Source of the DNA: Frankia sp. QA3
GTDB taxonomy: Bacteria; Actinomycetota; Actinomycetes; Frankiales; Frankiaceae
Assembly: GCF_000262465.1 (NCBI RefSeq)
Contig: NZ_CM001489.1
Coordinates: 6,020,336 to 6,084,335, forward strand
Length of the DNA: 64,000 nucleotides
Direction of reading: 5' to 3'
Position 1 is the first letter of the stretch. Every line of letters starts with the position of its first letter. The position numbers and the translations under genes are program-made. The notes under the pieces were generated by a model. That model searched no databases, had not been told where the DNA came from, and saw only the letters and a program-made list of their open reading frames with translations. This document shows positions 8,016-16,719 of this stretch, piece after piece.

Positions 8016-9386
8016 TCAACCGTCGTCGCGGAAGTGCAGCGTGACGCGATGGGTATCCGACGGCCAGGCGGGCACCCGCAGCACGCCGCGGTGCGCCGCC
8101 TGCCCCCGTGGGGTCACCGCGACCTCGACCGAGCGGTCACCCGCCGGGATGTGCAGATCCGTGCCGGTGATGAAGCCGATCCCGAAATACGCGGGGATCG
8201 GGGCCATGACGTCGGAGATACCGTCGGCATCGCGATCGAACAGGTACACGCCCAGGGCCAGCTTGGACCGCGGGGCGACCGCCGGGCTCAGGACATTGGT
8301 CCCGTCGACGGTGAGGATGTCGCTGGCCCGACCCTGATCGCCCCACCATTCCAGGGCGCGGTTGACGACGAGATCGGTCTGTCGTGGACCGGTCTGCATA
8401 CCGCCGCCGATCTCCTGGCCCGGCCGGCTGGTCAGGAGGCGGACGAGTCGATCGCTGCGGCGAAAGGGCTGGTAGTAGAAATGGTGAACGGGCTCCCCGG
8501 ACCGGACGACGGCGAACTCGTAGGCGGCGGTGCCGTCCGCCCGGAACGGACCCCAGGAGCCGTCGGCGGGCAGGGCGAAAAGACCCTTGAGGCCCTTGGG
8601 GAGGCGCTTACCCGTCTTCGGATCGAGTTGGTAGACCTCCAGGCGGTCCTTGGCGGCCCCGGCGTTCGCGGGATAGAGCAGCGCGCGGCCGGAGATCTCG
8701 ATCTGGCCTTTCTCCGCGGTGATGTCGGTGGTGAACGGCTCGGTCCCGGTGAGGAAGCGGAACATCTCCCGGAAGGTGCCGGTCGAGGTCAGCAGCCGGG
8801 CGCGCTCCTGGTCGAGGAACCGCACGTTGCCCGCGCCGGGCACCCGGCGAGTCGGATCCCCGATGCCCCAGACGGCGAGCATCGGTACTCCCCTGGGGGG
8901 TTTGGTCGCCAGGGAGCCCTCCACGCTGACCAGATGCGCGACCCGGTCGGCCCGCGCGGCGGAGCTTGCCAGATACCGCTCGGTGAGTTCGGCGCCCTCC
9001 GCCTGGCCCACCAGATCGACCTTCTTCGTACCGGTCGCCTTGAGCAGGCCCTGGATCTTGGCGTCGAGCTGCGGAAAGACCTTCTCCGGGGGATTGGCCG
9101 AGGACGACGCGTCGTAGTCGAAGGCGGCGATCCGGTCGGCCGGATATCCGTTGCTGGCGAACCGCTGCGCCTGCGACTCGAACAGGTCACCCGAACCGAG
9201 GTTGCCGTGAACGAACAGCAGCGGCAGGCGTGTGGTGTCCGGCGGGGCCATGGGTCCCGCCACCTCCCGGGCGAGCGCCGCCGAGCGGGCCTGCGCGGAG
9301 GCGGAGCCCGCGCTGGTGGAACACGCGCCCGTCGCCGTGGCGAGAACCACCGCGGCCGCTAGGCCGAACCAGCGTCGGCGAGGCAT
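8016..9386 (-). CDS. Lipoprotein with lipase-like alpha/beta-hydrolase fold, nucleophile Ser replaced
   Basis: 456 aa. Type II signal with lipobox TGACS at about residue 20, so it is predicted to be anchored outside the membrane. The hydrolase domain starts LPLLFVHGNLGSGDLF (oxyanion HG) and runs into KKVDLVGQAEGAELTERYL at the nucleophile elbow. The canonical GxSxG is GQAEG here: the catalytic serine position is Ala, read directly from the DNA (minus strand of 9001-9020). The region after residue ~250 is beta-rich and ends in a C2-like domain (VEVAVTPRGQAAHRGVLRV). It may therefore bind rather than cleave a lipid or ester, or catalysis uses another residue. The start has no close alternative. 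Confidence 0.75.
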   Translation of the reverse strand: MPRRRWFGLAAAVVLATATGACSTSAGSASAQARSAALAREVAGPMAPPDTTRLPLLFVHGNLGSGDLFESQAQRFASNGYPADRIAAFDYDASSSANPPEKVFPQLDAKIQGLLKATGTKKVDLVGQAEGAELTERYLASSAARADRVAHLVSVEGSLATKPPRGVPMLAVWGIGDPTRRVPGAGNVRFLDQERARLLTSTGTFREMFRFLTGTEPFTTDITAEKGQIEISGRALLYPANAGAAKDRLEVYQLDPKTGKRLPKGLKGLFALPADGSWGPFRADGTAAYEFAVVRSGEPVHHFYYQPFRRSDRLVRLLTSRPGQEIGGGMQTGPRQTDLVVNRALEWWGDQGRASDILTVDGTNVLSPAVAPRSKLALGVYLFDRDADGISDVMAPIPAYFGIGFITGTDLHIPAGDRSVEVAVTPRGQAAHRGVLRVPAWPSDTHRVTLHFRDDG

Positions 9387-10077
9387 GCGACGCCCCTTTC
9401 CCTCCGGATGTTCGGCGGCCGCGGCCGGCCGGCCACCGGTAATTCTCCGCTCATTACGCTACAGAGGGGCGTGAACCCGCCGAGGCGGGGCTGAATCGCC
9501 CGATCGAACAGCAAAATCTATCGTTCCCGGTCTTCGTCGCCAACCATGCGCGGTGGGGTGCGGTGCATGTTGGGGCGCTGGAGAGAATTTCCGCTGCCCG
9601 CTGACTGGAGGGGTGCCGGATCGGACCGCCGATCCCGATGTTCCTCACATCCGGCCCACACGGAACGTGTTGTTCACAGGACGGCCAGATCGCCGGCTTC
9701 CCGGCGGACATCGGTCGCGCTGAATGCTCTGTCCGGGGGCAGCATCGATCCCAGCCCGTTCGCCGTCCGCGCCGACCGCTACCTGACCTGGAAGAGCGAG
9801 GGCATCCGGACGGGGCAGACCCCCGCCGCCTGGGCTGCCCGGCTGGCTCCGGACGGCACGCGCCTCGCTGGGGCGCCCGCGCGGCTGCTGGAACCGTCCC
9901 TGGCGCCGCATGGCCTCTCCGAAACCGCTCACGTCCGAAACCGCTCACGTCCGAAACCGCTCACGGGGGCGAGGCTGAGCGTCGGGATCGTCGCCCCGGC
10001 CGGCGCGGGACGGTGACATCGGCAAGGCGGGTGGTCTCCCGGGCCGCCCGCCCCGACCGGCCCCGCTCTGGTCCCGG
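9387..10077. other. 690-bp interval without a convincing gene
   Basis: Short open frames on both strands lack conserved motifs. The interval includes the divergent promoter area for the lipoprotein and the ABC transporter and a triple 16-bp repeat at 9918-9965. Confidence 0.45.
9918..9965 (+). repeat. Three perfect tandem copies of a 16-bp unit
   Basis: TCCGAAACCGCTCACG occurs at 9918-9933, 9934-9949 and 9950-9965 with no mismatch. It lies 110-160 bases upstream of the ABC transporter frame, so it could be a repeated protein-binding site or a replication-slippage tract. Confidence 0.85.
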
Positions 10078-12063
10078 ATGTTTCACCGGCTCGAGTCGAC
10101 CCGAGCCGTCCGGCCTGGTTGGGGGCGTTTCGCGGCCACGGCCGGGTCGCGCCCGAAAAATGGGATGCGGATGCCGCCCGTCGCCTGCCATGATTCCCGG
10201 GTGGACGCTGCGGGCGACGATATTCCCTGGCAACGGATACGATCCCTCGAATCCTCAACCGGCGATATCGTGGGCGCCGACCCCGGCGATCCGGGCCGGC
10301 ACGCCGGGCTGCGTTCCTACCTGAGTTTCGTCGGCACCTTCAAGGGTTCCATGCTGCTCGTGGTCGCCTGCTTCGTCGTGTCCAACACGGTGCTCGCGGT
10401 CCTGCCCGTCTTCATCGGGAGATTTGTGCAGGCCCTCGCCGGCGCGGCGGAGTCCACCGACGGGGTGTACCGGTATGCGGCGATCATCATCGGCTGCAAC
10501 ATCCTCCACGACCTGACCTGGCGAGCCGGCGAGCTGTTGTATCTCCGGCTACTGAACGATCGGGGCTACGAGTACGAGAACATCCTCTTCCGCAGCGTCA
10601 TAAACGAACGCTATCCATACTTCGTCGGCAAGTTCACCGGGAAGATCAGCAGTTACATCGCGACGTTGGGCCGCGAGTTCCGAGATATCCTGGAAACCAC
10701 CTGCTTCACCTACGTGGAGCAGATGATCAGGGTGCCGTCGATCATCATCATCATGTTCTCCGTCAACCTCTACTCGGGACTCACTTTCCTGGTGGCCGTG
10801 CTGCTGATGATGGCGGTCGGCCGGCATACCGTGCGCCGCACGTCCCGGGCGGAGAAGCGGCTCGCGGACGAGGTCTCCGAGATGGACGGCTATGTGATCG
10901 ACGTCATCGCGAACTTCGTCAGCGTGAAGTCGTTCCGACAGGAGGAGACCGAGTACGAGCAGGTCATCCGACGCCGCCGCACCGTCATCGAGGCCGCCCG
11001 CCGCTCGTACTTCTGGACCGTCGTGTTCTGGGCCTCGATGTCCCTCGTCGTACGCTATCTGGTCTGGCCGGTCTCGATCCTGCTCAACCTGCATCTGTAC
11101 CTGACGGGACAGCTGAGTCTGGCGCAGTTCACGACGTTCCTGTCGGTGCTGGTGATGTTCTCCGATTTCATCTGGGGAACGGTCTGGGAGATCGCGCAGC
11201 TGAATCTTCGCCTGGCGCGGGTCGAGGAGGCCTACCGCTACCTTTTCGCCGACCGGGCCATCATCGTGGATCAGCCGGTCGCCCTGCCTGGGCCGGCCTC
11301 TGCGGCCGCGCCGCGGGCGCCGGGGCGGTTGGAGTTCCGCGGGCTGTCGTTCGCCTATCCCGAAAACGACGGCAGGCCGGTGCTCGCCGACATCGACCTG
11401 ACGATCGAACCCGGCGAAAAGATCGGCATCGTGGGCCGCAGCGGGAGCGGTAAGACGACGCTCGTCAAGCTGCTGCTCGGCTACTATCCGCTGCCGGTGG
11501 ACATCGTTCGCGTGGATGGCCGTCCGACGTCGAATTATCAGCTCGCCGCAGGAATCTCCTATGTCCCGCAGGACACCACCCTGTTCCACCGGTCCATCCG
11601 GGACAACATCACCTACGGGACGGCCGTCGCCGCGACGCAGGAACAGGTCGAGTCGGCGGCGCGGCGGGCCCACGCGCACGGTTTCATCACCCAGGCGCCG
11701 GAAGGCTACGACACCCTCGTCGGCGAGCGCGGCATCAAGCTGTCAACCGGGCAGCGGCAGCGGATCGCGATCGCCCGAGCATTCCTCGACGACAAACCCA
11801 TGCTGGTTCTCGACGAGGCGACGAGCGCCCTGGACAGCGAGAGCGAGGTGCTCGTCCAGAACGCGCTGGAGGAGCTCTGGCGCGGCAAGACGGTGATCGC
11901 CGTGGCGCACCGGCTGTCGACGCTGCTGAACATGGACCGCATCATCGTCCTGGCCGGCGGCGGCATCGTGGAACAGGGCTCGCATCGCGAGCTGCTCGAC
12001 CAGCGTGGCCGCTACCACGCGCTCTGGCAGCGGCAGAGCGGCGGCATGCTCTCCGTCGACTGA
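10078..12063 (+). CDS. ABC exporter, fused membrane and ATPase domains
   Basis: 661 aa half-transporter. Six membrane helices span residues ~95-390 (SMLLVVACFVVSNTVLAVLP, PSIIIIMFSVNLYSGL, etc). The ATPase domain follows from ~420: Walker A GRSGSGKTT at 453, Q-loop VPQDTTLF, signature LSTGQRQRIAIARA at 555 (Thr for the usual Gly), Walker B MLVLDEATSALD and H-loop AHRLS. It should act as a homodimer exporting a lipid, peptide or drug; substrate unknown. The N-terminal ~60 residues before RHAGLRSYLSF are poorly conserved in character, and GTG at 10201 is an alternative start. It is convergent with the kinase gene that follows. Confidence 0.87.
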   Translation: MFHRLESTRAVRPGWGRFAATAGSRPKNGMRMPPVACHDSRVDAAGDDIPWQRIRSLESSTGDIVGADPGDPGRHAGLRSYLSFVGTFKGSMLLVVACFVVSNTVLAVLPVFIGRFVQALAGAAESTDGVYRYAAIIIGCNILHDLTWRAGELLYLRLLNDRGYEYENILFRSVINERYPYFVGKFTGKISSYIATLGREFRDILETTCFTYVEQMIRVPSIIIIMFSVNLYSGLTFLVAVLLMMAVGRHTVRRTSRAEKRLADEVSEMDGYVIDVIANFVSVKSFRQEETEYEQVIRRRRTVIEAARRSYFWTVVFWASMSLVVRYLVWPVSILLNLHLYLTGQLSLAQFTTFLSVLVMFSDFIWGTVWEIAQLNLRLARVEEAYRYLFADRAIIVDQPVALPGPASAAAPRAPGRLEFRGLSFAYPENDGRPVLADIDLTIEPGEKIGIVGRSGSGKTTLVKLLLGYYPLPVDIVRVDGRPTSNYQLAAGISYVPQDTTLFHRSIRDNITYGTAVAATQEQVESAARRAHAHGFITQAPEGYDTLVGERGIKLSTGQRQRIAIARAFLDDKPMLVLDEATSALDSESEVLVQNALEELWRGKTVIAVAHRLSTLLNMDRIIVLAGGGIVEQGSHRELLDQRGRYHALWQRQSGGMLSVD

Positions 12064-12112
12064 GGCCAGCCGGCGCCGACCAGCCGGATCTGACGTCTGC
12101 CCGGGGGCCGGA

Positions 12113-14005
12113 TCAATCGATCGCGTCCCACGGCACATCGGAGCTGACGGCGGCGGCGATCAGTCGGGGGATGCCCTCGGCGAGCACCGTCGACCACGGC
12201 TGCGGAACCGCCGCGGCGGTCAGGACCGTCGGGAGAGCGGGCGTCGACCAGCTGCCGCATCCGGCCGCGAACTGCAGCGGCCCCCAGGGCCCGCCCGGCA
12301 GGCAGGTGCCCGCCGACCTAGCGGTGGCCGGCCGGGCCGTGAAGGCCTGGGCGCTCCGGTAGGCGGGCGCGGTGATGCCGGGGGCTGTACCCGGGGGCGT
12401 CGTGGCCGGCCCGGAACCGTTCGCGGGCGCGGTGCCCGGCTCGGATCGCTGGATCGGTGTCTGGAAACCGACCTCGCGGACGGCCACCGCCGACGGCGAC
12501 CCCGCGCCCGCCCCTCCCGGCATCGAGGGGGCAGGGCCTGCGCCCCCCGCCGAGGCCGTCGACGCCGCGGGGGCCGCCCCACCTCCTGCGGCCGTCGACA
12601 CCGCCGGGCCCGCAGCGGTCGTCGTCGAGGAGACCTGCGTCGTCGAGGAGACCTGCGCCGTCGAGGAGACCTGCGCCGTAGAACGAGTCGGCGCCTTGGG
12701 GCCGGCCGGCGGCGCCGAGTGAGCCGCCGCCGAGCCGGCCGGTGCCGTTGCGGTTGTCTGGTCGCCGCCAGGCAGCGGCTGCACCGCGGTGCCGGGCACG
12801 ACCTGGGCCCCGGTCCGGGCCGCCCCGGCCGGGTCGCCCGCGGTCGGGGGAACGGTGGGGCCGGCGGCGACGACGGACTTCCCGTCGCCGGCCGGGGAGG
12901 TCACGGCGGGACGGGAGTTGGTCGCGTCGCCCTCGGTGGAGCCGCCCGCCGTGACGGCGGTGGGCGGCTCCACCGGTGCGGAGGCGAGGAGGATCGCGGC
13001 GGTCACCGCTGCGGCGACCGCGGTCGCCCCCGCACCGGGGACCAGCACGCCGCGCCGCGGCCGCGTCCGGCGGGCACCGCGCCGCTCGCGGGGGAGTGTC
13101 GGGGTCGGCTCGCCGCCGGCCGCGCGCAGGCGGGTGACGGGCAGGCGGCCGCCCGGCAGGGCGACGCTGGCGTCCGCGCCGTCGGCCGCGACCTCGCCCG
13201 CGGCGGCGGCGATCTGGCTGAGGATCCGGTGGGCGTCCGGCCGGCGTTCCGGCTTCTTGCGCAGGCTCGCGGCGACCACGCCGCGCAACGGGCCGGGCAG
13301 GCCGCTGAGGTCCGCCTCGCCGTGGACCGTGCGGTACAGCAGCGCGTCCAGCGGGCCGCCGCCGAACGGCGGGCGCCCGCTCGCGGCGAAGCACACCGTC
13401 AGGCCCCAGGAGAAGACGTCGGCCGCGGGCCGCGGGCGGCGCGTGGTGGTCAGCAGCTCGGGCGCGAGGTAGCCGATGCTGCCCATCACCACTCCCGAGG
13501 CGGTCATCATGCCGGGCAGGCCGGCGACGATCCCGAAGTCGATCACCTTCGGGCCGTCCGCGGCCAGCATCACGTTGCCCGGTTTGAGGTCGCGGTGCAC
13601 GACGTCGGCGTCATGGATGGCGCACAGCGCCTCCGCGAGGCCGCGGGCCACCTCCCACAGCGCCTCGCCGGACAGCGGACCGCCGGTGACGACCGACGAG
13701 TACAGGGTGGGACCCGCCACGTACTCGGTGGCGATCCACGGCTGGTCGCCGTCCACGTCCGCGGCCAGCAGCCGGGCCACCCGGGGGCTGTCGATCGCCG
13801 CCACCGCCGCGGCCTCCCGGTCGAAGCGGTTGCGGAACGCCGCGTCGGCGGTGTGCTCCTCCCGCATGACCTTGACCGCGGCGCGGGTGCCCGCGTCGTC
13901 CACGCCGAGGTACACGATGCCCATGCCACCGCTGCCGAGCCGACCCATCAGCCGGTACGGACCCACTTCGGGCGGATCGCCCGCCCGCAAAGCCTTCCAG
14001 GACAC
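12113..14005 (-). CDS. Membrane Ser/Thr protein kinase with long Ser/Thr/Pro-rich exterior
   Basis: 630 aa. Hanks-type kinase domain at residues ~10-275: glycine loop GSGGMGIVYLG, VKVM lysine, VVHRDLKPGNVML catalytic loop, IDFG metal loop, GYLAPELL activation segment. One membrane helix near residue 325 (VPGAGATAVAAAVTAAILLA). The outside part is low-complexity Ala/Pro/Gly/Thr with four copies of a STxQVSS motif, ending in a short Cys-containing segment (TCLPGGPWGPLQF, AAGCGSW). GTG at 14005 is chosen for GAGGGGGAC just upstream; an ATG at 14101 adds 32 arginine-rich residues with no ribosome site. No PASTA domain is present, so the signal sensed is unknown. Confidence 0.88.
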   Translation of the reverse strand: MSWKALRAGDPPEVGPYRLMGRLGSGGMGIVYLGVDDAGTRAAVKVMREEHTADAAFRNRFDREAAAVAAIDSPRVARLLAADVDGDQPWIATEYVAGPTLYSSVVTGGPLSGEALWEVARGLAEALCAIHDADVVHRDLKPGNVMLAADGPKVIDFGIVAGLPGMMTASGVVMGSIGYLAPELLTTTRRPRPAADVFSWGLTVCFAASGRPPFGGGPLDALLYRTVHGEADLSGLPGPLRGVVAASLRKKPERRPDAHRILSQIAAAAGEVAADGADASVALPGGRLPVTRLRAAGGEPTPTLPRERRGARRTRPRRGVLVPGAGATAVAAAVTAAILLASAPVEPPTAVTAGGSTEGDATNSRPAVTSPAGDGKSVVAAGPTVPPTAGDPAGAARTGAQVVPGTAVQPLPGGDQTTATAPAGSAAAHSAPPAGPKAPTRSTAQVSSTAQVSSTTQVSSTTTAAGPAVSTAAGGGAAPAASTASAGGAGPAPSMPGGAGAGSPSAVAVREVGFQTPIQRSEPGTAPANGSGPATTPPGTAPGITAPAYRSAQAFTARPATARSAGTCLPGGPWGPLQFAAGCGSWSTPALPTVLTAAAVPQPWSTVLAEGIPRLIAAAVSSDVPWDAID

Positions 14006-14323
14006 GCCACGTCCCCCTCGGATGCTGCGTCGCGCCGAGGCCGCGCCCAGGCGCCGCCGTGCCGGGCACCGGGGGTGCGGCGACACCACGAACGCCGGCA
14101 CGCCCGGTCGCGGCCCACGCCGCTACCCGACCGAATCTGTTGTACCCGGACGATTGGGTCGAAATACGTACCAGGCGGCCACCGTCTGTGAAGTACGCCT
14201 GGCCGGGCTGGTACCCCCGAGGGGTCCGATCGGGCGAGCAGGCCAACCAAAACCGACCCCCCGACACAGACGCGTTGACCCCGCGCTCACCTGCACGTTC
14301 GGTCGGGTGTGGCGGCTGATGGG
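14006..14323. other. Intergenic region upstream of the membrane kinase
   Basis: 318 bases between the kinase start and the geosmin synthase stop, both on the minus strand. No gene. It must hold the kinase promoter unless the gene is read through from geosmin synthase. Confidence 0.5.
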
Positions 14324-16600
14324 CTAGCGGGAGGCCAGCCGGCGAACGTCGGCGGCGGAGGTTCCTAGCCCGGTCGGGCTACCGAAGGGCCGCCGGTCGG
14401 CGGAGGGGTGGTAGCGCAATTCGGCCTCCTCGTATCGGTGCGTCCCTTGGTGCCATCGCAGGACGCCGGCCAACCAGTTCTCCAGCTCCCGGGCGTAGGA
14501 GAGAATCGCCGCGCGGGCGCCGCCGTCGAGGTCGAGGCGGTCGAACAGGTCGGGCAGCTCGCTGTCCACGACGTGCTCGAACTGCCGTATCCGGGCGGTC
14601 ATGAGCGCGTTGACCACCTCGACGGCGCGGCCGCGGTCGCAGTCGAGGAAGTTCTCGACGACCAGCACCGCGTTGTGGATGTCACCTTCGAACTGGATCT
14701 CCTTCTGGTAGGAGAAGACGTCGTTGAGCAGGCAGGCGAAGTCCGCGGCGGCGTTCTCCAGGGCCCGCAGCGGGCGGGTCCGGAAGACCTCCGCCGGCAC
14801 GCCGTTCCCGCGGGCCAGCCGGCTCAGGCTCATCGTCAGGTTCGAGCCGAACGTCGCGCGGCGCATCTCCAGGTAGTCGATGGGGTCGGGGATGCGGTTG
14901 TGGGCCTGGTTGTCCAGCTCCCACAGCCAGCTGTCGATCATTACCTCGATCGCCCGGCGGAACGTGGCCTGCGCGGGCGGCTCCATCCCCTGGGCGGTGC
15001 GCTGCCACAGGTCGGCGAGGCCCCGCTCCAGGGCGTTGGCCGGCAGCTCGGTCAGCGGGCCGTCGACCGGCATGAAGGAACGCAGCCGCTCGTTGCACAG
15101 CTTCGCCGCGGCCAGGTTCCGGGACGCGCCGAAGATCACCGGGTAGTAGTCGTCCCCATAGGTCCCCCAGGTCAGCCAGCCCGTCGTGAGGTCGAGCTCG
15201 TCGGCGGTCGCATCGGGGTGGATGCCCGCCGAGCACAGGGCGAAGTCGAACGCCCGCAGCTTGTGCTCGTCCCAGATGCCCGGGACCCGGTCCAGCATGC
15301 CCATCGAGTGTGCCCAGCGGATGATCTTGCGGCGCGAGGAGTCCAGGTGGGGGCTCTGTCCGGTGGCGTAGGGCAGGTAGAACTCCGGCAGGCGGGTCGG
15401 ACCGACGACCCGGAACGGCACGTTGGAGAACGACCGGATCCGCTGCGGTGCGGTGGCGAGCAGCGACGGTATGACCCGGATGGCCGAGGTGCCGAGGCTG
15501 GGGATCCCGGGGATGCCCGGCAGGCCGGCGGCGGGGACGAGGCTGCCCGTCCCCCCGAGCCCGGCGGGGAGCCCGAGGTCGGGCGGGACCGCGTCGGGCG
15601 CCGCCTCCCGGTTCATGTAGCGGCTGGAGCGCAGGTGCCACTCGTGCCCGCCGGACTGCCAGTCCTGCAGACCCTTGACGTACGCCAGCGCGGCCAGCCG
15701 GCCCGCCGGGTCGATGCCGTGCTCGTCGAGGACGGCCGGCAGCTCCGTGGCGGCGGTGTGCTCGAACTGGTGCAGCCGGGAGGTCAGCAGGTCGTTGACG
15801 GTCTCGGCGGCGGCCTGCGTGTCGATGTCGAGGAACCGCTCCACGACCAGCACCCCGTTGCTGAGCTCGCCCTCCTCGGCGACCTCCCGCTCGTAGGAGA
15901 ACAGGTCGTTGCGCAGGTGCACCGCGTCGGAGAAGGTGTCGCGCAGCACCTGCAACGGGCGGGTGGCGGCGACGCGGGCGGGGACCTCGGCGTCGGCGGC
16001 ATGCTCGACGAGGTTCGCCGACCAGGGGGCGCCGCCGACCTTGCGGCGCATCTCGATGTACTCGATCGGGTTGGCCAGCCGGGCGGCGTTGATGTTGGCG
16101 AGCTCCCAGAGGGACTCGTCGAGCAGGTTGCGGGTGCTGACGGCGAAGCGGGCCCGCCAGTCGGTGGATCTGGCCGGCACGGTCCGCGTCCACAGGTCGG
16201 CCAGGCCCCGCTCGACCGGGTTCGACGGCTCCTCGGTGATCTCGCCCTCCACCGGCATGAAGGCGGGGAGCCGGTCGAGGTAGGCCTGCGCGCCGGCGAT
16301 GTCGTGCGTCCGCTTGTAGAGCTCGAGGAAGTGGTCGTCGAAGTAGAAGACCCAGACGTACCAGTCGGTGATCAGGTTCAGGCGATCGGCGGTGGCGTCG
16401 GGGTGGGTGTAGGCACACAGCAGGGCGTAGTCGTGGGCGTCGAGGTCGCGCTCGGTCCAGATCGCGATGCCGTGCTGGGGAGTGTCGATCATCTCCATCT
16501 CCCGGGCCCACGCCTTGCTGTGTTCCCGGGCCTGCTCCAGATGGGGACTGAGCCGCGCCGGATAGGGCACGTAGAATTCGGGGAGGGTGAAAGGCTGCAT
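14324..16600 (-). CDS. geoA: Geosmin synthase (germacradienol/geosmin synthase, bifunctional)
   Basis: 758 aa, the normal length for this two-domain class I terpene cyclase. The N-terminal domain converts farnesyl diphosphate to germacradienol, using DDHFLE (residues 88-93) and NDLFSYEREVAEEGE as Mg2+ sites. The C-terminal domain turns germacradienol into geosmin and carries GDDYYP and NDVFSYQKEIQFEGD. The domains are joined by a Gly/Pro/Leu-rich linker (around 15420-15600) containing PGIPGIPSLGTSAIR. Start ATG at 16600 (MQPFTLPEF) has GGAG 6 bases upstream; an upstream in-frame extension to 17056 overlaps the shell gene and is not used. It follows an encapsulin shell gene on the same strand, 119 bases away, so it is the likely cargo of that compartment. 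Confidence 0.95.
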   Translation of the reverse strand: MQPFTLPEFYVPYPARLSPHLEQAREHSKAWAREMEMIDTPQHGIAIWTERDLDAHDYALLCAYTHPDATADRLNLITDWYVWVFYFDDHFLELYKRTHDIAGAQAYLDRLPAFMPVEGEITEEPSNPVERGLADLWTRTVPARSTDWRARFAVSTRNLLDESLWELANINAARLANPIEYIEMRRKVGGAPWSANLVEHAADAEVPARVAATRPLQVLRDTFSDAVHLRNDLFSYEREVAEEGELSNGVLVVERFLDIDTQAAAETVNDLLTSRLHQFEHTAATELPAVLDEHGIDPAGRLAALAYVKGLQDWQSGGHEWHLRSSRYMNREAAPDAVPPDLGLPAGLGGTGSLVPAAGLPGIPGIPSLGTSAIRVIPSLLATAPQRIRSFSNVPFRVVGPTRLPEFYLPYATGQSPHLDSSRRKIIRWAHSMGMLDRVPGIWDEHKLRAFDFALCSAGIHPDATADELDLTTGWLTWGTYGDDYYPVIFGASRNLAAAKLCNERLRSFMPVDGPLTELPANALERGLADLWQRTAQGMEPPAQATFRRAIEVMIDSWLWELDNQAHNRIPDPIDYLEMRRATFGSNLTMSLSRLARGNGVPAEVFRTRPLRALENAAADFACLLNDVFSYQKEIQFEGDIHNAVLVVENFLDCDRGRAVEVVNALMTARIRQFEHVVDSELPDLFDRLDLDGGARAAILSYARELENWLAGVLRWHQGTHRYEEAELRYHPSADRRPFGSPTGLGTSAADVRRLASR

Positions 16601-16667
16601 GATTTCTCCGGGAAAACCCTTGTCTGCCGCGGGGCCGGACCGGTGCGGCCCGGAAGGCGTCACCGGA

Positions 16668-16711
16668 ACCGGTGCGCCGCCGCGGCGTGCTTCCCGCGGC
16701 GGCGCACCGGT
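16668..16711 (-). promoter_or_regulatory. Perfect 18-bp hairpin between shell and cargo genes
   Basis: ACCGGTGCGCCGCCGCGG (16668-16685), 8-nt loop, CCGCGGCGGCGCACCGGT (16694-16711). It begins 8 bases after the encapsulin stop codon and ends about 68 bases before the geosmin synthase start. No U tract. Likely a partial terminator or an mRNA-stabilising stem that sets the shell:cargo ratio; that role is inference. Confidence 0.75.
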
Positions 16712-16719
16712 CGGTGGGT

